This document shows, piece by piece, positions 50,259-58,185 of a DNA stretch of 64,000 nucleotides; within the stretch, counting starts at the first letter, position 1; the number at the start of each line of letters is the position of its first letter. The translations under genes were made by a program, and so were the position numbers. This stretch comes from Streptomyces sp. BK340 (GTDB lineage Bacteria; Actinomycetota; Actinomycetes; Streptomycetales; Streptomycetaceae). Under the pieces are notes generated by a model that saw only the letters and a list, made by a program, of their open reading frames with translations, was not told the origin of the DNA and made no database searches. The stretch spans positions 393,235 through 457,234 of the forward strand of contig NZ_VISR01000005.1 of assembly GCF_007827595.1 (NCBI RefSeq). Reading direction: 5' to 3'.

Positions 50259-50385
50259 CGCCCGCCGACCCTCCACCCGACCAGACGGATCATGTCAGCC
50301 GACGGCTGACAGACCCCGTCGGGGCTTGCCACCCCCCTCCCCGCATGGGGGAGGATGACGGAATCCGTACGAAGGGAAAAACACG

Positions 50386-50916
50386 GTGACCATCGACCCG
50401 TCCTCGATTCCGAACTTCGGGGGCCAGCCCGAGCCGCAGCCCCAAGGACCGGCGGGCCCCGTCGTCCCGGATCAGGACCTCGTGAAGCAGCTCCTCGACC
50501 AGATGGAGCTGAAGTACGTCGTCGACGAGGAGGGAGACCTCGCGGCGCCGTGGGAGCTGTTCCGTACGTACTTCATGTTCCGCGGAGAGGCCGAACAGGC
50601 GGTCTTCTCGGTGCGGACCTTCTACGACCGCCCCCACCAGATCGACGAGAAGCCGCAGCTGCTGGAGTCCATCGACGACTGGAACCGCCGCACGCTGTGG
50701 CCCAAGGTGTACACCCACACCCACGACGACGGCACCGTCCGCCTCATCGGTGAGGCCCAGATGCTGATCGGCACCGGCGTCGACATCAACCACTGGGTCT
50801 CGTCCACGGTCAGCTGGGTGCGGGCCGCGATCGAGTTCGACAAGTGGCTGGTCGAGCAGCTGGGTCTGGAACAGGAGATCGACGACACGGAGAAGCCCGA
50901 GGAAGACGGGGAGTAA
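50386..50916 (+). CDS. YbjN-domain protein
   Basis: 176 aa. YbjN fold: VKQLLDQMELKYVVDEEGDL, PWELFRTYFMFRGEAEQAVF, VRTFYDRPHQI, LESIDDWNRRTLWPKVYTHT, VRLIGEAQMLIGTGVDINHW and VSSTVSWVRAAIEFDKWLVE. In Streptomyces it is a conserved cytosolic protein of unknown role; YbjN of E. coli affects stress and motility. GTG 50386 with GAAGG upstream. It is convergent with the aminotransferase fragment. Confidence 0.85.
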   Translation: MTIDPSSIPNFGGQPEPQPQGPAGPVVPDQDLVKQLLDQMELKYVVDEEGDLAAPWELFRTYFMFRGEAEQAVFSVRTFYDRPHQIDEKPQLLESIDDWNRRTLWPKVYTHTHDDGTVRLIGEAQMLIGTGVDINHWVSSTVSWVRAAIEFDKWLVEQLGLEQEIDDTEKPEEDGE

Positions 50917-50930
50917 CCAGGTCGGCCGGA

Positions 50931-51365
50931 TCCGGGGGCTGTCGGCCCCCGGACGGCCCTCACATGCCCCGCAGTCGCTCCGCCGCCTCCCGCAGGACCT
51001 CCTCGCGCTTGCAGAACGCGAACCGCACGAACGGCGCTCCCGCCTCGCGGTCGTCGTAGAAGACCGCGTTGGGGATGGCCACCACGCCCGCCCGCTCCGG
51101 CAGGGCGCGGCAGAAGGCGAAGCCGTCCTTCTCGCCGAGGGGGCGGATGTCGGTCGTGATGAAGTAGGTGCCGGCCGGCTTGAAGACCTCGAAGCCGGCC
51201 TCCGTCAGACCGGCCGCCAGGATGTCCCGCCTGGCCAGCATGCCGGCGCGGAACGCCTCGAAGTACGTGTCCGGGAGAGCCAGGGCCTCCGCCACCGCGT
51301 ACTGGAAGGGGCCGGAGGAGACATAGGTCAGGAACTGCTTCGCCGAGCGGACCGCGGTCACCAGC
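50931..51365. repeat. 435-bp direct repeat, left copy (3' end of an aminotransferase gene)
   Basis: By eye identical base for base to 53709-54143, offset 2,778 bp. It includes the gene's terminator and last ~135 codons. Outside it the sequences diverge at once on the left; on the right weak similarity continues for about 25 bp. Confidence 0.93.
50932..50952. terminator. Terminator hairpin (left duplicate)
   Basis: CCGGGGGC-TGTC-GGCCCCCGG, identical to 53710-53730. It lies between the YbjN gene and the aminotransferase fragment. Confidence 0.75.
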
Positions 51366-51385
51366 TCCGCCGCCTTCGTCACCCG
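50960..51385 (-). pseudogene. C-terminal fragment of a PLP aminotransferase
   Basis: It encodes LVTAVRSAKQFLTYVSSGPF through the C-terminus EEVLREAAERLRGM, identical to the full gene at 53738-54922. The catalytic Lys and PLP-binding parts are absent. The upstream frame runs on through unrelated antisense sequence with no plausible start. Confidence 0.92.
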
Positions 51386-51562
51386 GGCGACACCTCGTTG
51401 ACCTAGCTGTTGTTGGCGGCGCGACAGGCCCCCTGCGGATCTCCGGCATCCTCGGTGAGCCGGCCGCACAAGCCGTCCGGACCGGTCTCCCGGCCGTATC
51501 GCCGGGCTCGGCGACGCGGCACTGTCCGTCGTATCCTGACCACACACGGGAAGGAGCCGTTG

Positions 51563-52117
51563 ATGAGCGTCGATGCGATTGTGCACACCGAGTTCCCCAA
51601 GGGGTACACGGTCCTGTTCGGGGCCGACGGAAAGGTGATCATGACCCCGCAGAGCTTCGAGCACTCCAGCACGATCAAGTCGATGCAGTACGACACGATC
51701 GTGTCGCTCGGACGCCACGCGAAGACCGCCTCCGACGTCTACATCGACTTCCCCGCCGACGAGAACTCCGCCCCCGATCTGGCGATCCTTCGTGAGGACG
51801 CCCGCCGGGAGGGCAAGCGCTACGGCTTCGAGGACGTCCTGCTGATCTCCGAGGTCGTCTCGACCTCTTCCGCACGCAAGGACTACGACGACTGCACCGC
51901 GAAGTACGGCCGCTACGGAATCCCGATCTACCTGGTCGTGGACCCCTACGCCCAGGAAGTCGTCCTTCACACCCAGCCGACCGCCACCGGTTACATCGCA
52001 GCGCACACCCACAAGTACGGCACGGGCAAGCTCCCCATCCACCTGGCCGACGGCCGCACTTTCACCCTCGACCTCGACGAGCTCCCGCGCCCGGAGCCCG
52101 AGGCGGACGCCCGCTGA
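51563..52117 (+). CDS. Uma2-family (DUF820) endonuclease-like protein
   Basis: 184 aa. PD-(D/E)xK-type core as in Uma2 proteins: APDLAIL (Asp), DVLLISEVVSTSSARKDYDD (Glu and Ser/Asp), KYGRYGIPIYLVVDPYAQEV, ending in a beta-rich domain (LPIHLADGRTFTLDLDELPR). Uma2 proteins are abundant in Streptomyces and their substrate is unknown. ATG 51563 has AAGGAG 7 nt upstream. It lies inside the 2.8-kb segment bracketed by the aminotransferase duplication. Confidence 0.87.
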   Translation: MSVDAIVHTEFPKGYTVLFGADGKVIMTPQSFEHSSTIKSMQYDTIVSLGRHAKTASDVYIDFPADENSAPDLAILREDARREGKRYGFEDVLLISEVVSTSSARKDYDDCTAKYGRYGIPIYLVVDPYAQEVVLHTQPTATGYIAAHTHKYGTGKLPIHLADGRTFTLDLDELPRPEPEADAR

Positions 52118-52493
52118 CGAAGGCTCCCGGTGTGGCCGTGCCCTTGGCACGGCTCTCGTCGGACGTGGTCGTTCAGGGTCGGGCGCGACTGGCCGTGGTC
52201 GGCGGGGGCGACTGCCCACGTACCGCCCCGAGGCAGCGGGTTGCTCGTCCTCGGCAGAGTCCACGGCCGTGGTGCGGCGGTAGCGTGGCACGGCAGGGAC
52301 TGCTGGAAGCCCTTCGCGTAGACCCGCTGTCGCGGGCCAACTGGAACCGCTGGCCGACTGTGATCCTTGTGTACGCTTCCCCGCGACACCCGAAGGACAC
52401 CGAATAACCCCGGCTGTCCCACGTCGCTACCCTCATCGACGAGATACCCGCAAGTAGGGCGTCCGGAATGGTGACTTTCGGTATCGGCGATGC
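52118..52493. other. Intergenic region between the Uma2 and HEAT-repeat genes
   Basis: About 375 bp without a supported gene; forward and reverse frames are open but not protein-like. It may include the lost 5' part of the HEAT-repeat gene. Confidence 0.45.
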
Positions 52494-53663
52494 ATGCGGA
52501 TGAACCTGCCGGACAGCAACAGGGTGACAGCAGCAGTGGCACTGGCGGAATGCGGTGACGGTCGGGGCACGGCCCTCCTCGATGCCCAGGCGGCGGCCGA
52601 TCAGTTCGGAGGCGGACAGCGGCTCCGCGCGGCCACGGAGTTGACGCGGTTCGCTCCGGCGCGTGGCCGGGACGTGCTGTGCGCGCTGACCGTGGAGCAG
52701 CGATTGGAGGACGTGTACCGAGTCGGGGCGGCGAATGAACTCACCCGCCTGCGTGACCCCTGGACGCGGGACGCGTGGGCGGGGCTTGCAGCCGACGCAA
52801 CCCTGACCGCAGGACATAGGGTTGAGGCGGCTCGTACGCTGCAGGGCCTCGGGGATCCCCGTGGCGCCGACCTTCTCGCCGGCCTCGCCGCCCTGGACGG
52901 ATTGCCTGCCGCCCAGCGCATTCGGGCCGCATCCTTCCTCATGGAATCCGCTGACCCGCGGGGGGCGGACGCGTTGAACACGCTTGCTGCCAGCCCAGGC
53001 ATCGACGGTGCTCACCACATCGAGGCCGCTGCGGCTCTGGCACGGTTCGGTGACCCACGCGGCGGCGATGCGCTCCGCGCGCTCGTCATCGCCTCTACGC
53101 TGGCAGCGGGACACCGTATCGCGGCGGCGCGGGTCCTCGCCGAACTCGGTGATCCTCGCGGCGCCGATCTCCTTGAGTCGCTCGCGCGGTCGCGGCAACT
53201 GGAGAACTCGCATCGGGTCGATGCCGCCCTGGCACTGACGGATATGGGGGATGCACGCGGTCCCGACACGCTTGCGGCCCTGGCCTCGGACCCGGCATTC
53301 GACGTCGGCTCCCGGATTCGTGCCGCCCAGCTGCTCGATGAGGCGGGTGACCCACGTGGGATCGCCGCCCTCCATGCCATTGCATCGGCTCCCCGGATCG
53401 CAGACCCGCAGCGTATCCAGGCTGCTGAGGCACTGGGCCGGCTCGGTGATTCCCGTGGAGCCAATGTCCTGTTCGTTCTGGCATCTGACACAGGCAGGAA
53501 GGGGGGCGACCGGGTCGATGCGGCCAAAGCCCTGGATCGGCTGGGGAATCCGTCCGGCAAGCAGTTGCTGACCGAGCTGGCGGCCGATGACAGGATCGGC
53601 CGTCTGGCCCGGTTCAAGGCGCGCGAGGTGGTGAGCAATCCCTTGCGGTTCAGAAGGAAGTGA
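52494..53663 (+). CDS. HEAT-repeat protein (possibly an N-terminally truncated gene)
   Basis: 389 aa built from about eleven 33-residue helical repeats of the form HRxxAAxxLxxLGDPRGADLL, e.g. HRVEAARTLQGLGDPRGADL, HRIAAARVLAELGDPRGADL, QRIQAAEALGRLGDSRGANV. This is a protein-binding solenoid. Similar repeats form the C-terminal part of large Streptomyces NACHT or protease-associated proteins, so this may be the tail of a bigger gene. ATG 52494 has no clear Shine-Dalgarno; ATG 52500 also possible. It is the second gene in the bracketed segment. Confidence 0.75.
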   Translation: MRMNLPDSNRVTAAVALAECGDGRGTALLDAQAAADQFGGGQRLRAATELTRFAPARGRDVLCALTVEQRLEDVYRVGAANELTRLRDPWTRDAWAGLAADATLTAGHRVEAARTLQGLGDPRGADLLAGLAALDGLPAAQRIRAASFLMESADPRGADALNTLAASPGIDGAHHIEAAAALARFGDPRGGDALRALVIASTLAAGHRIAAARVLAELGDPRGADLLESLARSRQLENSHRVDAALALTDMGDARGPDTLAALASDPAFDVGSRIRAAQLLDEAGDPRGIAALHAIASAPRIADPQRIQAAEALGRLGDSRGANVLFVLASDTGRKGGDRVDAAKALDRLGNPSGKQLLTELAADDRIGRLARFKAREVVSNPLRFRRK

Positions 53664-53708
53664 TCAACTAGGCGCCGAAAGCGGTGATCCCTCTTCGGCG
53701 CCGATGAG

Positions 53709-54143
53709 TCCGGGGGCTGTCGGCCCCCGGACGGCCCTCACATGCCCCGCAGTCGCTCCGCCGCCTCCCGCAGGACCTCCTCGCGCTTGCAGAACGCGAA
53801 CCGCACGAACGGCGCTCCCGCCTCGCGGTCGTCGTAGAAGACCGCGTTGGGGATGGCCACCACGCCCGCCCGCTCCGGCAGGGCGCGGCAGAAGGCGAAG
53901 CCGTCCTTCTCGCCGAGGGGGCGGATGTCGGTCGTGATGAAGTAGGTGCCGGCCGGCTTGAAGACCTCGAAGCCGGCCTCCGTCAGACCGGCCGCCAGGA
54001 TGTCCCGCCTGGCCAGCATGCCGGCGCGGAACGCCTCGAAGTACGTGTCCGGGAGAGCCAGGGCCTCCGCCACCGCGTACTGGAAGGGGCCGGAGGAGAC
54101 ATAGGTCAGGAACTGCTTCGCCGAGCGGACCGCGGTCACCAGC
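53709..54143. repeat. 435-bp direct repeat, right copy
   Basis: The parent sequence of 50931-51365: terminator plus the last ~135 codons of the intact aminotransferase gene. Confidence 0.93.
53710..53730. terminator. Terminator of the aminotransferase gene
   Basis: CCGGGGGC-TGTC-GGCCCCCGG, 8 bp after the minus-strand stop at 53738. Duplicate of 50932-50952. Confidence 0.75.
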
Positions 54144-54922
54144 CCCGGCGCCGCCGTCACCCAGCCGACCTTCCAGCCGGTGAAGGAGAAGGTCTTGCCG
54201 GCCGAGCCGATCGTCACCGTCCGCTCGCGCATCCCGGGGAACGCGGCCAGCGGCAGGTGCTCGGCGTCGTCGAAGACCAGGTGCTCGTAGACCTCGTCCG
54301 TCACCACCAGCAGGTCCCGCTCCACCGCCAGCTCGGCGATCGCGGCCAGCTCCGCACGCGTGAGGACCGTTCCGGTCGGGTTGTGCGGGGTGTTGATCAG
54401 CAGCAGCCGGGTGCGGTCCGTGACCGCCGCGCGCAGCTCGTCCAGGTCCAGCCGGAAACGCGCCCCTCCGTCGAAGGACGGCCGCAGCGTCACCGGCACC
54501 CGCCGGCCGCCCGCCATCGCGATGCTCGCCGCGTAGGAGTCGTAGTAGGGCTCGAGGGCCACGACCTCGTCGCCCGGCTCCAGCAGCGCCAGCAGCGAGG
54601 CCGCGATCGCCTCCGTCGCGCCCGCCGTGACCAGCACCTCGGTGTCGGGGTCGTACGACAGCCCGTAGCGGCGCCGCTGGTGCGCCGCGACGGCGGTGCG
54701 CAGCTCGGGGACGCCCGGGCCCGGCGGGTACTGGTTGCCGCGCCCGTCGCGCAGTGCGCGTACGGCGGCCTCCCGGACCTCCTCGGGGCCGTCGGTGTCG
54801 GGAAAGCCCTGGCCCAGGTTGATCGACCCGGTCGCCACGGCGAGGGCGGACATCTCCGCGAAGATCGTTGTCCCGAACTCGGCGAGACGGCGGTTGAGGT
54901 GCGGGCGTGCGCTGGACGTCAT
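53738..54922 (-). CDS. PLP-dependent aminotransferase (class I/II, DapC/YbdL-like)
   Basis: About 394 aa. Fold-type I motifs: NLGQGFPDTDGPEEV, GNQYPPGPGVPELRTAVAAH, TAGATEAIAASLLALLEPGD, LEPYYDSYAASIAMAG, LLINTPHNPTGTVL, VVTDEVYEHLVFD and catalytic Lys in GSAGKTFSFTGWKVGW. The group includes succinyldiaminopimelate and methionine/aromatic aminotransferases; the exact substrate is not decided by sequence. ATG 54922 (AGGA upstream) is preferred over ATG 54931. Its 3' third is duplicated 2.8 kb downstream. Confidence 0.92.
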   Translation of the reverse strand: MTSSARPHLNRRLAEFGTTIFAEMSALAVATGSINLGQGFPDTDGPEEVREAAVRALRDGRGNQYPPGPGVPELRTAVAAHQRRRYGLSYDPDTEVLVTAGATEAIAASLLALLEPGDEVVALEPYYDSYAASIAMAGGRRVPVTLRPSFDGGARFRLDLDELRAAVTDRTRLLLINTPHNPTGTVLTRAELAAIAELAVERDLLVVTDEVYEHLVFDDAEHLPLAAFPGMRERTVTIGSAGKTFSFTGWKVGWVTAAPGLVTAVRSAKQFLTYVSSGPFQYAVAEALALPDTYFEAFRAGMLARRDILAAGLTEAGFEVFKPAGTYFITTDIRPLGEKDGFAFCRALPERAGVVAIPNAVFYDDREAGAPFVRFAFCKREEVLREAAERLRGM

Positions 54923-55096
54923 GCCGGCCATCCTGCGCCCAAGCTCTGGAGTTCCTCAACTCTGCTTTGCTGATGGGCGCCTGCGCCGGTACCCAAAGCA
55001 CCATCGCTGAGCAGCGGCAGGGCTGGCGTCGACTGTCGTCATCCGTCGTCGTCGGCCGCCCTCGGACGGCCCACAGACGGCCCCGACGGGTCGATG

Positions 55097-55465
55097 CTAC
55101 GGCGAGTTGGCGGCACCTTCACCTGGCTCCGGAGGGCTTTCGGCTGGGACGTTGCGTTGCGTTCTGTCGAGCAGCCTTAGGTACAGCTCAACGCGGTCTG
55201 GGCCGTCGGGAAGGTGGCTTATCTCCTCCGCTATGCGACGGTGAAGCTCGCGCCGGTCGATTTCAGTGCGGAGAATGCGATCCTCCGTCCAACGATCCCT
55301 GATCCGCCCGTGGTGATCTGCCTGCCAGGTCCGCCACTCCTTGAAGATCAAGGGAAGTAGCCCCGCTGCCGCGAGCACGATGATGAGCCAAAGAGGAGCC
55401 CCGCTCGCCGCTGCTCCAACTGAGCCAGTAACGCCAATCAGTGGAGACGTGAGGGATGAACCCAT
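55097..55465 (-). CDS. Small membrane protein, unknown
   Basis: About 122 aa. ATG 55465 has GGAAG 6 nt upstream; the longer frame to 55543 has no ribosome site. One membrane helix (PLWLIIVLAAAGLLPLIF) is followed by a charged helical tail (DRWTEDRILRTEIDRRELHR). No family recognised. It begins a gene-poor, lower-GC stretch that also has small proteins of the kind found on integrative elements. Confidence 0.65.
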   Translation of the reverse strand: MGSSLTSPLIGVTGSVGAAASGAPLWLIIVLAAAGLLPLIFKEWRTWQADHHGRIRDRWTEDRILRTEIDRRELHRRIAEEISHLPDGPDRVELYLRLLDRTQRNVPAESPPEPGEGAANSP

Positions 55466-55558
55466 GATCGCTTCCTTTCGCACCTCGCGCTGTAGGCGTG
55501 GCGCTGGTAGGCCGGAATGTCTGAAGTGCGGATGAATCGCCAAATTCCGGGCATGAAA

Positions 55559-55585
55559 AAGGCCCGAGCTAGCGGCTCGGGCCTT
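55559..55585 (-). terminator. Terminator hairpin
   Basis: AAGGCCCGAG / CTCGGGCCTT, 10-bp stem, 7-nt loop, followed on the minus strand by a T run. It lies upstream of the gene at 55465. Confidence 0.8.
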
Positions 55586-55636
55586 GGAGGAGTGGTTGGA
55601 TCCTGTGCGGTTTCTACAGCTGCTGGGGCAGCAAAA

Positions 55637-55664
55637 AGGCCGTCCCGACGCTTCGGAACGGCCT
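55637..55664 (-). terminator. Terminator of the small HTH gene
   Basis: AGGCCGT / ACGGCCT stem, followed on the minus strand by TTTTT. It lies 66 bp after the stop at 55730. Confidence 0.7.
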
Positions 55665-55729
55665 ACAGGGATGCACCGCGTACAACGCGGCTAGCGTAGC
55701 GAAAGATCTCGTCACGCTGCGGGTGATTC

Positions 55730-55972
55730 TCAGGATTCTGGGGCTGGCTGGCGTCCCCGTGGTGTCTCCGGCATCGGAGGCGTCTCCCCAGGGCTGATCA
55801 ATTCGCGAGTCCACTCATCCCGATGTGCCTTAGGGAGCTCTGCCAGGTCGTACCGGATCTGCCCTCGTCCGGATCCGTAGGTAGTGATGCGCCCTTCGTA
55901 CGCCCAACGCCGTAACGTGCTCGTGGGGCGACCAGTCCAGTAGGCGGCGGCCTCTGGGTCGATCAGAACCAT
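55730..55972 (-). CDS. Small MerR/excisionase-like HTH protein
   Basis: 80 aa. DPEAAAYWTGRPTSTLRRWA, YEGRITTYGSGRGQIRYDLA, ELPKAHRD is a winged-helix DNA-binding domain like those of phage/AICE excisionases and MerR-type small proteins. The Pro-rich C-terminus is disordered. It may be a leftover of an integrative element or a stand-alone regulator. Confidence 0.72.
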   Translation of the reverse strand: MVLIDPEAAAYWTGRPTSTLRRWAYEGRITTYGSGRGQIRYDLAELPKAHRDEWTRELISPGETPPMPETPRGRQPAPES

Positions 55973-56371
55973 GCAGCCGCTCTCCCAACAGGTCGAGTAT
56001 CGAGCCGTCTTGGCATGCAGATCACACGAGGATGACAGACTCTATGCTCGCCCAGGTCAGAAGCGCAAGGGTCACGGCTGATCGATGGTGCCGAGAGGCT
56101 GGCGGAATCTCATAGCCGAGTCAAGGTGACGGGCGCCGGCCGACAGTGAGGACGGCGCCCGTGCGAGACCGAAGCTTTGAGGCCTGTGCTCATCCTTATC
56201 AGGTCGATCACCGCGAGCTCTAGGCACTGGATCTTGGCCGCCATGCGGCGTGAGAGTGGTCGCTAGGGTTCGCCCTGATCCGCCTTCGTCCGGCGCTGTT
56301 GGTGTCAGCCGCTGGTGTCAGACATCAGTGGCCCACTTGACGGTCGCCTTAGATAGGGAGTAGAGCGCCAC
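55973..56371. other. Intergenic region with no feature recognised
   Basis: About 400 bp, lower in GC than its neighbours and stop-rich in all frames. I see no gene, tRNA or clear repeat. Confidence 0.5.
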
Positions 56372-56539
56372 TCAGTCGCCGTTGCCAGCACGACGAGCCT
56401 TGCCGAACGCTCCGCCCCAGACCAGAAGCACCGCACCAAGCACGGCGAGCCCCAGAGCTACCGTGGAAAGCACCATCGCCGCTCCGGAAGGGAAGCCGAG
56501 GAGTTTGGGTCCTCCGTCCAGGACGGGGCCGCCAGCCAT
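56372..56539 (-). CDS. Tiny membrane protein, 55 aa
   Basis: MAGGPVLDGGPKLLGFPSGA, AMVLSTVALGLAVLGAVLLV, WGGAFGKARRAGNGD: one hydrophobic helix and a basic tail. ATG 56539 starts 12 nt after the stop of the next small gene, so the pair looks like a mini-operon. Function unknown; similar tiny membrane proteins occur on Streptomyces plasmids and AICEs. Confidence 0.6.
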   Translation of the reverse strand: MAGGPVLDGGPKLLGFPSGAAMVLSTVALGLAVLGAVLLVWGGAFGKARRAGNGD

Positions 56540-56551
56540 CGCTATCCAACC

Positions 56552-56662
56552 TCAACCAGCCCTAGGCGACGGCGCATACGCCGCGGTTCCCCGGCCATTC
56601 AAAGTCAACACGCCCAGAACTACGAAAACGCAGCCGGAACCCAACATGATCCACGCGGACAT
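56552..56662 (-). CDS. Tiny membrane protein, 36 aa
   Basis: MSAWIMLGSGCVFVVLGVLT, LNGRGTAAYAPSPRAG, one membrane helix. ATG 56662 follows GGAGGGG at good spacing, which is the main evidence for translation. It precedes the 55-aa gene. Confidence 0.55.
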   Translation of the reverse strand: MSAWIMLGSGCVFVVLGVLTLNGRGTAAYAPSPRAG

Positions 56663-56886
56663 GGCACCCCTCCATGGGGAGGCTACTGCACGGGCGGAAC
56701 GGCTTTGGTCTGTGGCCTGGCGGTGCTGTAGAGCACCAGTTTGGAAGATCGCGTATGCGGATGTGCGGTGACCGGGTGAGACGCTGACCTGAGCTTTTCT
56801 AGGCTAGTTGCCGTGACTCCCCGCCGTTCCCCGTGCGATACCCACTCATCGGGCACGCAGGGGGCACGTGTGCGGGTCGAGAGTGG

Positions 56887-57585
56887 TCACAGATCGGCGT
56901 ACAGCTCCTCCAGGTCGCCCGACAGCGCAGCGCGTACCCGGCGGGTGGCGTCGTCGACCAGCACTTCGGGTTCGTCATTGAGCAACCCGGTCATCGTCTG
57001 CTCGGCGACGTCGACCGCAAGGACTTTCGGGGAGTCGATATCTGCCGTCAAGTCGGTGTCGACATAGCCGGCATGCACGCCGACTACCAGCGTTCCCTGC
57101 TCTCGCAGCGCTAGTCGGAAAGCGTTCGTAAGCGACCACTCGGCGGACTTGGAGGCCGCGTAGCTGGGAAGCCGCCTGTTGGCCACCCACGACGCCCGGG
57201 ACAGCATGTTGACCAGCGCTCCGCCGCCATGGGCGGCCAACACGGGAGCGAACGCGCGCGAGACAGCCCAAGTGCCGAAGTAGTTGACCTCCATCTCGCG
57301 CCTGGCACCGTCGAATGACCCCTCGAGGAGGGGCGGGCCACCGGTGACCCCGGCGTTGTTGATGACGATGCTCACATCGTCGGCGACACGTGCGGCCGCG
57401 GCGACCTGCTCCTCGTCGGTGACGTCCAGCCGCAACGGGGTGAGCCTGGAGTTCCGGACGGTCTCCGGCTCCCGGACACCGGCGTAGACCTTGGCGGCGC
57501 CGTGATCGAGTAGTGCCTGGGTGAAGGCCAGACCAATGCCACGGTTGGCTCCCGTGACAAGGGCTACCGAACCTTTGATATCCAT
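56887..57585 (-). CDS. Short-chain dehydrogenase/reductase (SDR)
   Basis: 232 aa. NAD(P)-binding GANRGIGLAFTQALLDHG, NNAGVTGG, the catalytic Ser region NMLSRASWV and YAASKSAEW (YxxxK), all in classical SDR order. The substrate is unknown. ATG 57585 has GGGAGG 8 nt upstream (GTG 57591 also in frame). It stands alone beside the AICE and may be cargo or chromosomal. Confidence 0.9.
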   Translation of the reverse strand: MDIKGSVALVTGANRGIGLAFTQALLDHGAAKVYAGVREPETVRNSRLTPLRLDVTDEEQVAAAARVADDVSIVINNAGVTGGPPLLEGSFDGARREMEVNYFGTWAVSRAFAPVLAAHGGGALVNMLSRASWVANRRLPSYAASKSAEWSLTNAFRLALREQGTLVVGVHAGYVDTDLTADIDSPKVLAVDVAEQTMTGLLNDEPEVLVDDATRRVRAALSGDLEELYADL

Positions 57586-58185
57586 GATCACCCTCCCTGC
57601 GGGTGGATGTGGACGTGCATGTCAGAGACCCCTTCTTCCGACGCTAAGCCTCGGACAGCGGCTGATCCACTCGACACTGACTGCGCCTTCGACACCTCTG
57701 AACGCACTCGATGGCCGAACCGCGCGGGCCGGACTTTGTCCTCCACCACCACCCTCCCCAGCTCCCATCCCGTACGCCGTCGACCCACACACCGTGGAGC
57801 GGGCGTGGTTCCTGGCGTCCAGGTGGAGCGCGCCACTGTACGAACGACCTGGACGCCAGGGGCCGCGTCTGCTCGGCTCTGCCTGGGTCGATGGTGTGCG
57901 GGATGGGAGCCCCCAGCATCCGCCACAACGGACCCGCAGTCGGCGACGGCGCCCCCTCCATCCCGGTGCCGGCCGATCCCCCGCCGGAGGCACTGTTCTG
58001 GCCGTCGCGTCGCGGTGATCGACTCATGGCCACCGGCCCTATCCACCAGTGGGCGCGCGTCGGCGCAGCGCGGGCGGAGCGGGCCGAAGGCAGGAGCGTC
58101 GCCCGCAGCGGAGCCGGGAAGCGCGCCCGGCGGAGCGGAGCGCAGCCGGGGCTTGATGAGGTAGAGAAACCTGTAACAGCACAGG
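57586..58185. other. 600-bp interval holding a large nested inverted repeat
   Basis: Open frames occur on both strands, but they arise from the palindromic, GC-rich sequence and have no family signatures. The main feature is the inverted repeat at 57761-57910. Confidence 0.55.
57761..57910. repeat. Nested 150-bp inverted repeat
   Basis: Three coaxial arm pairs share one centre near 57835: GCTCCCATCCCG (57761-57772) with CGGGATGGGAGC (57899-57910); TCGACCCA (57780-57787) with TGGGTCGA (57883-57890); CCTGGCGTCCAGGT (57811-57824) with ACCTGGACGCCAGG (57847-57860). As single strand it would form a long hairpin. It is adjacent to the KorSA-like repressor. Confidence 0.8.

Noticed and set aside
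52173..53375. 400-aa minus-strand frame with regular repeats
   Set aside because: The regularity is the complement of the HEAT repeats on the plus strand.
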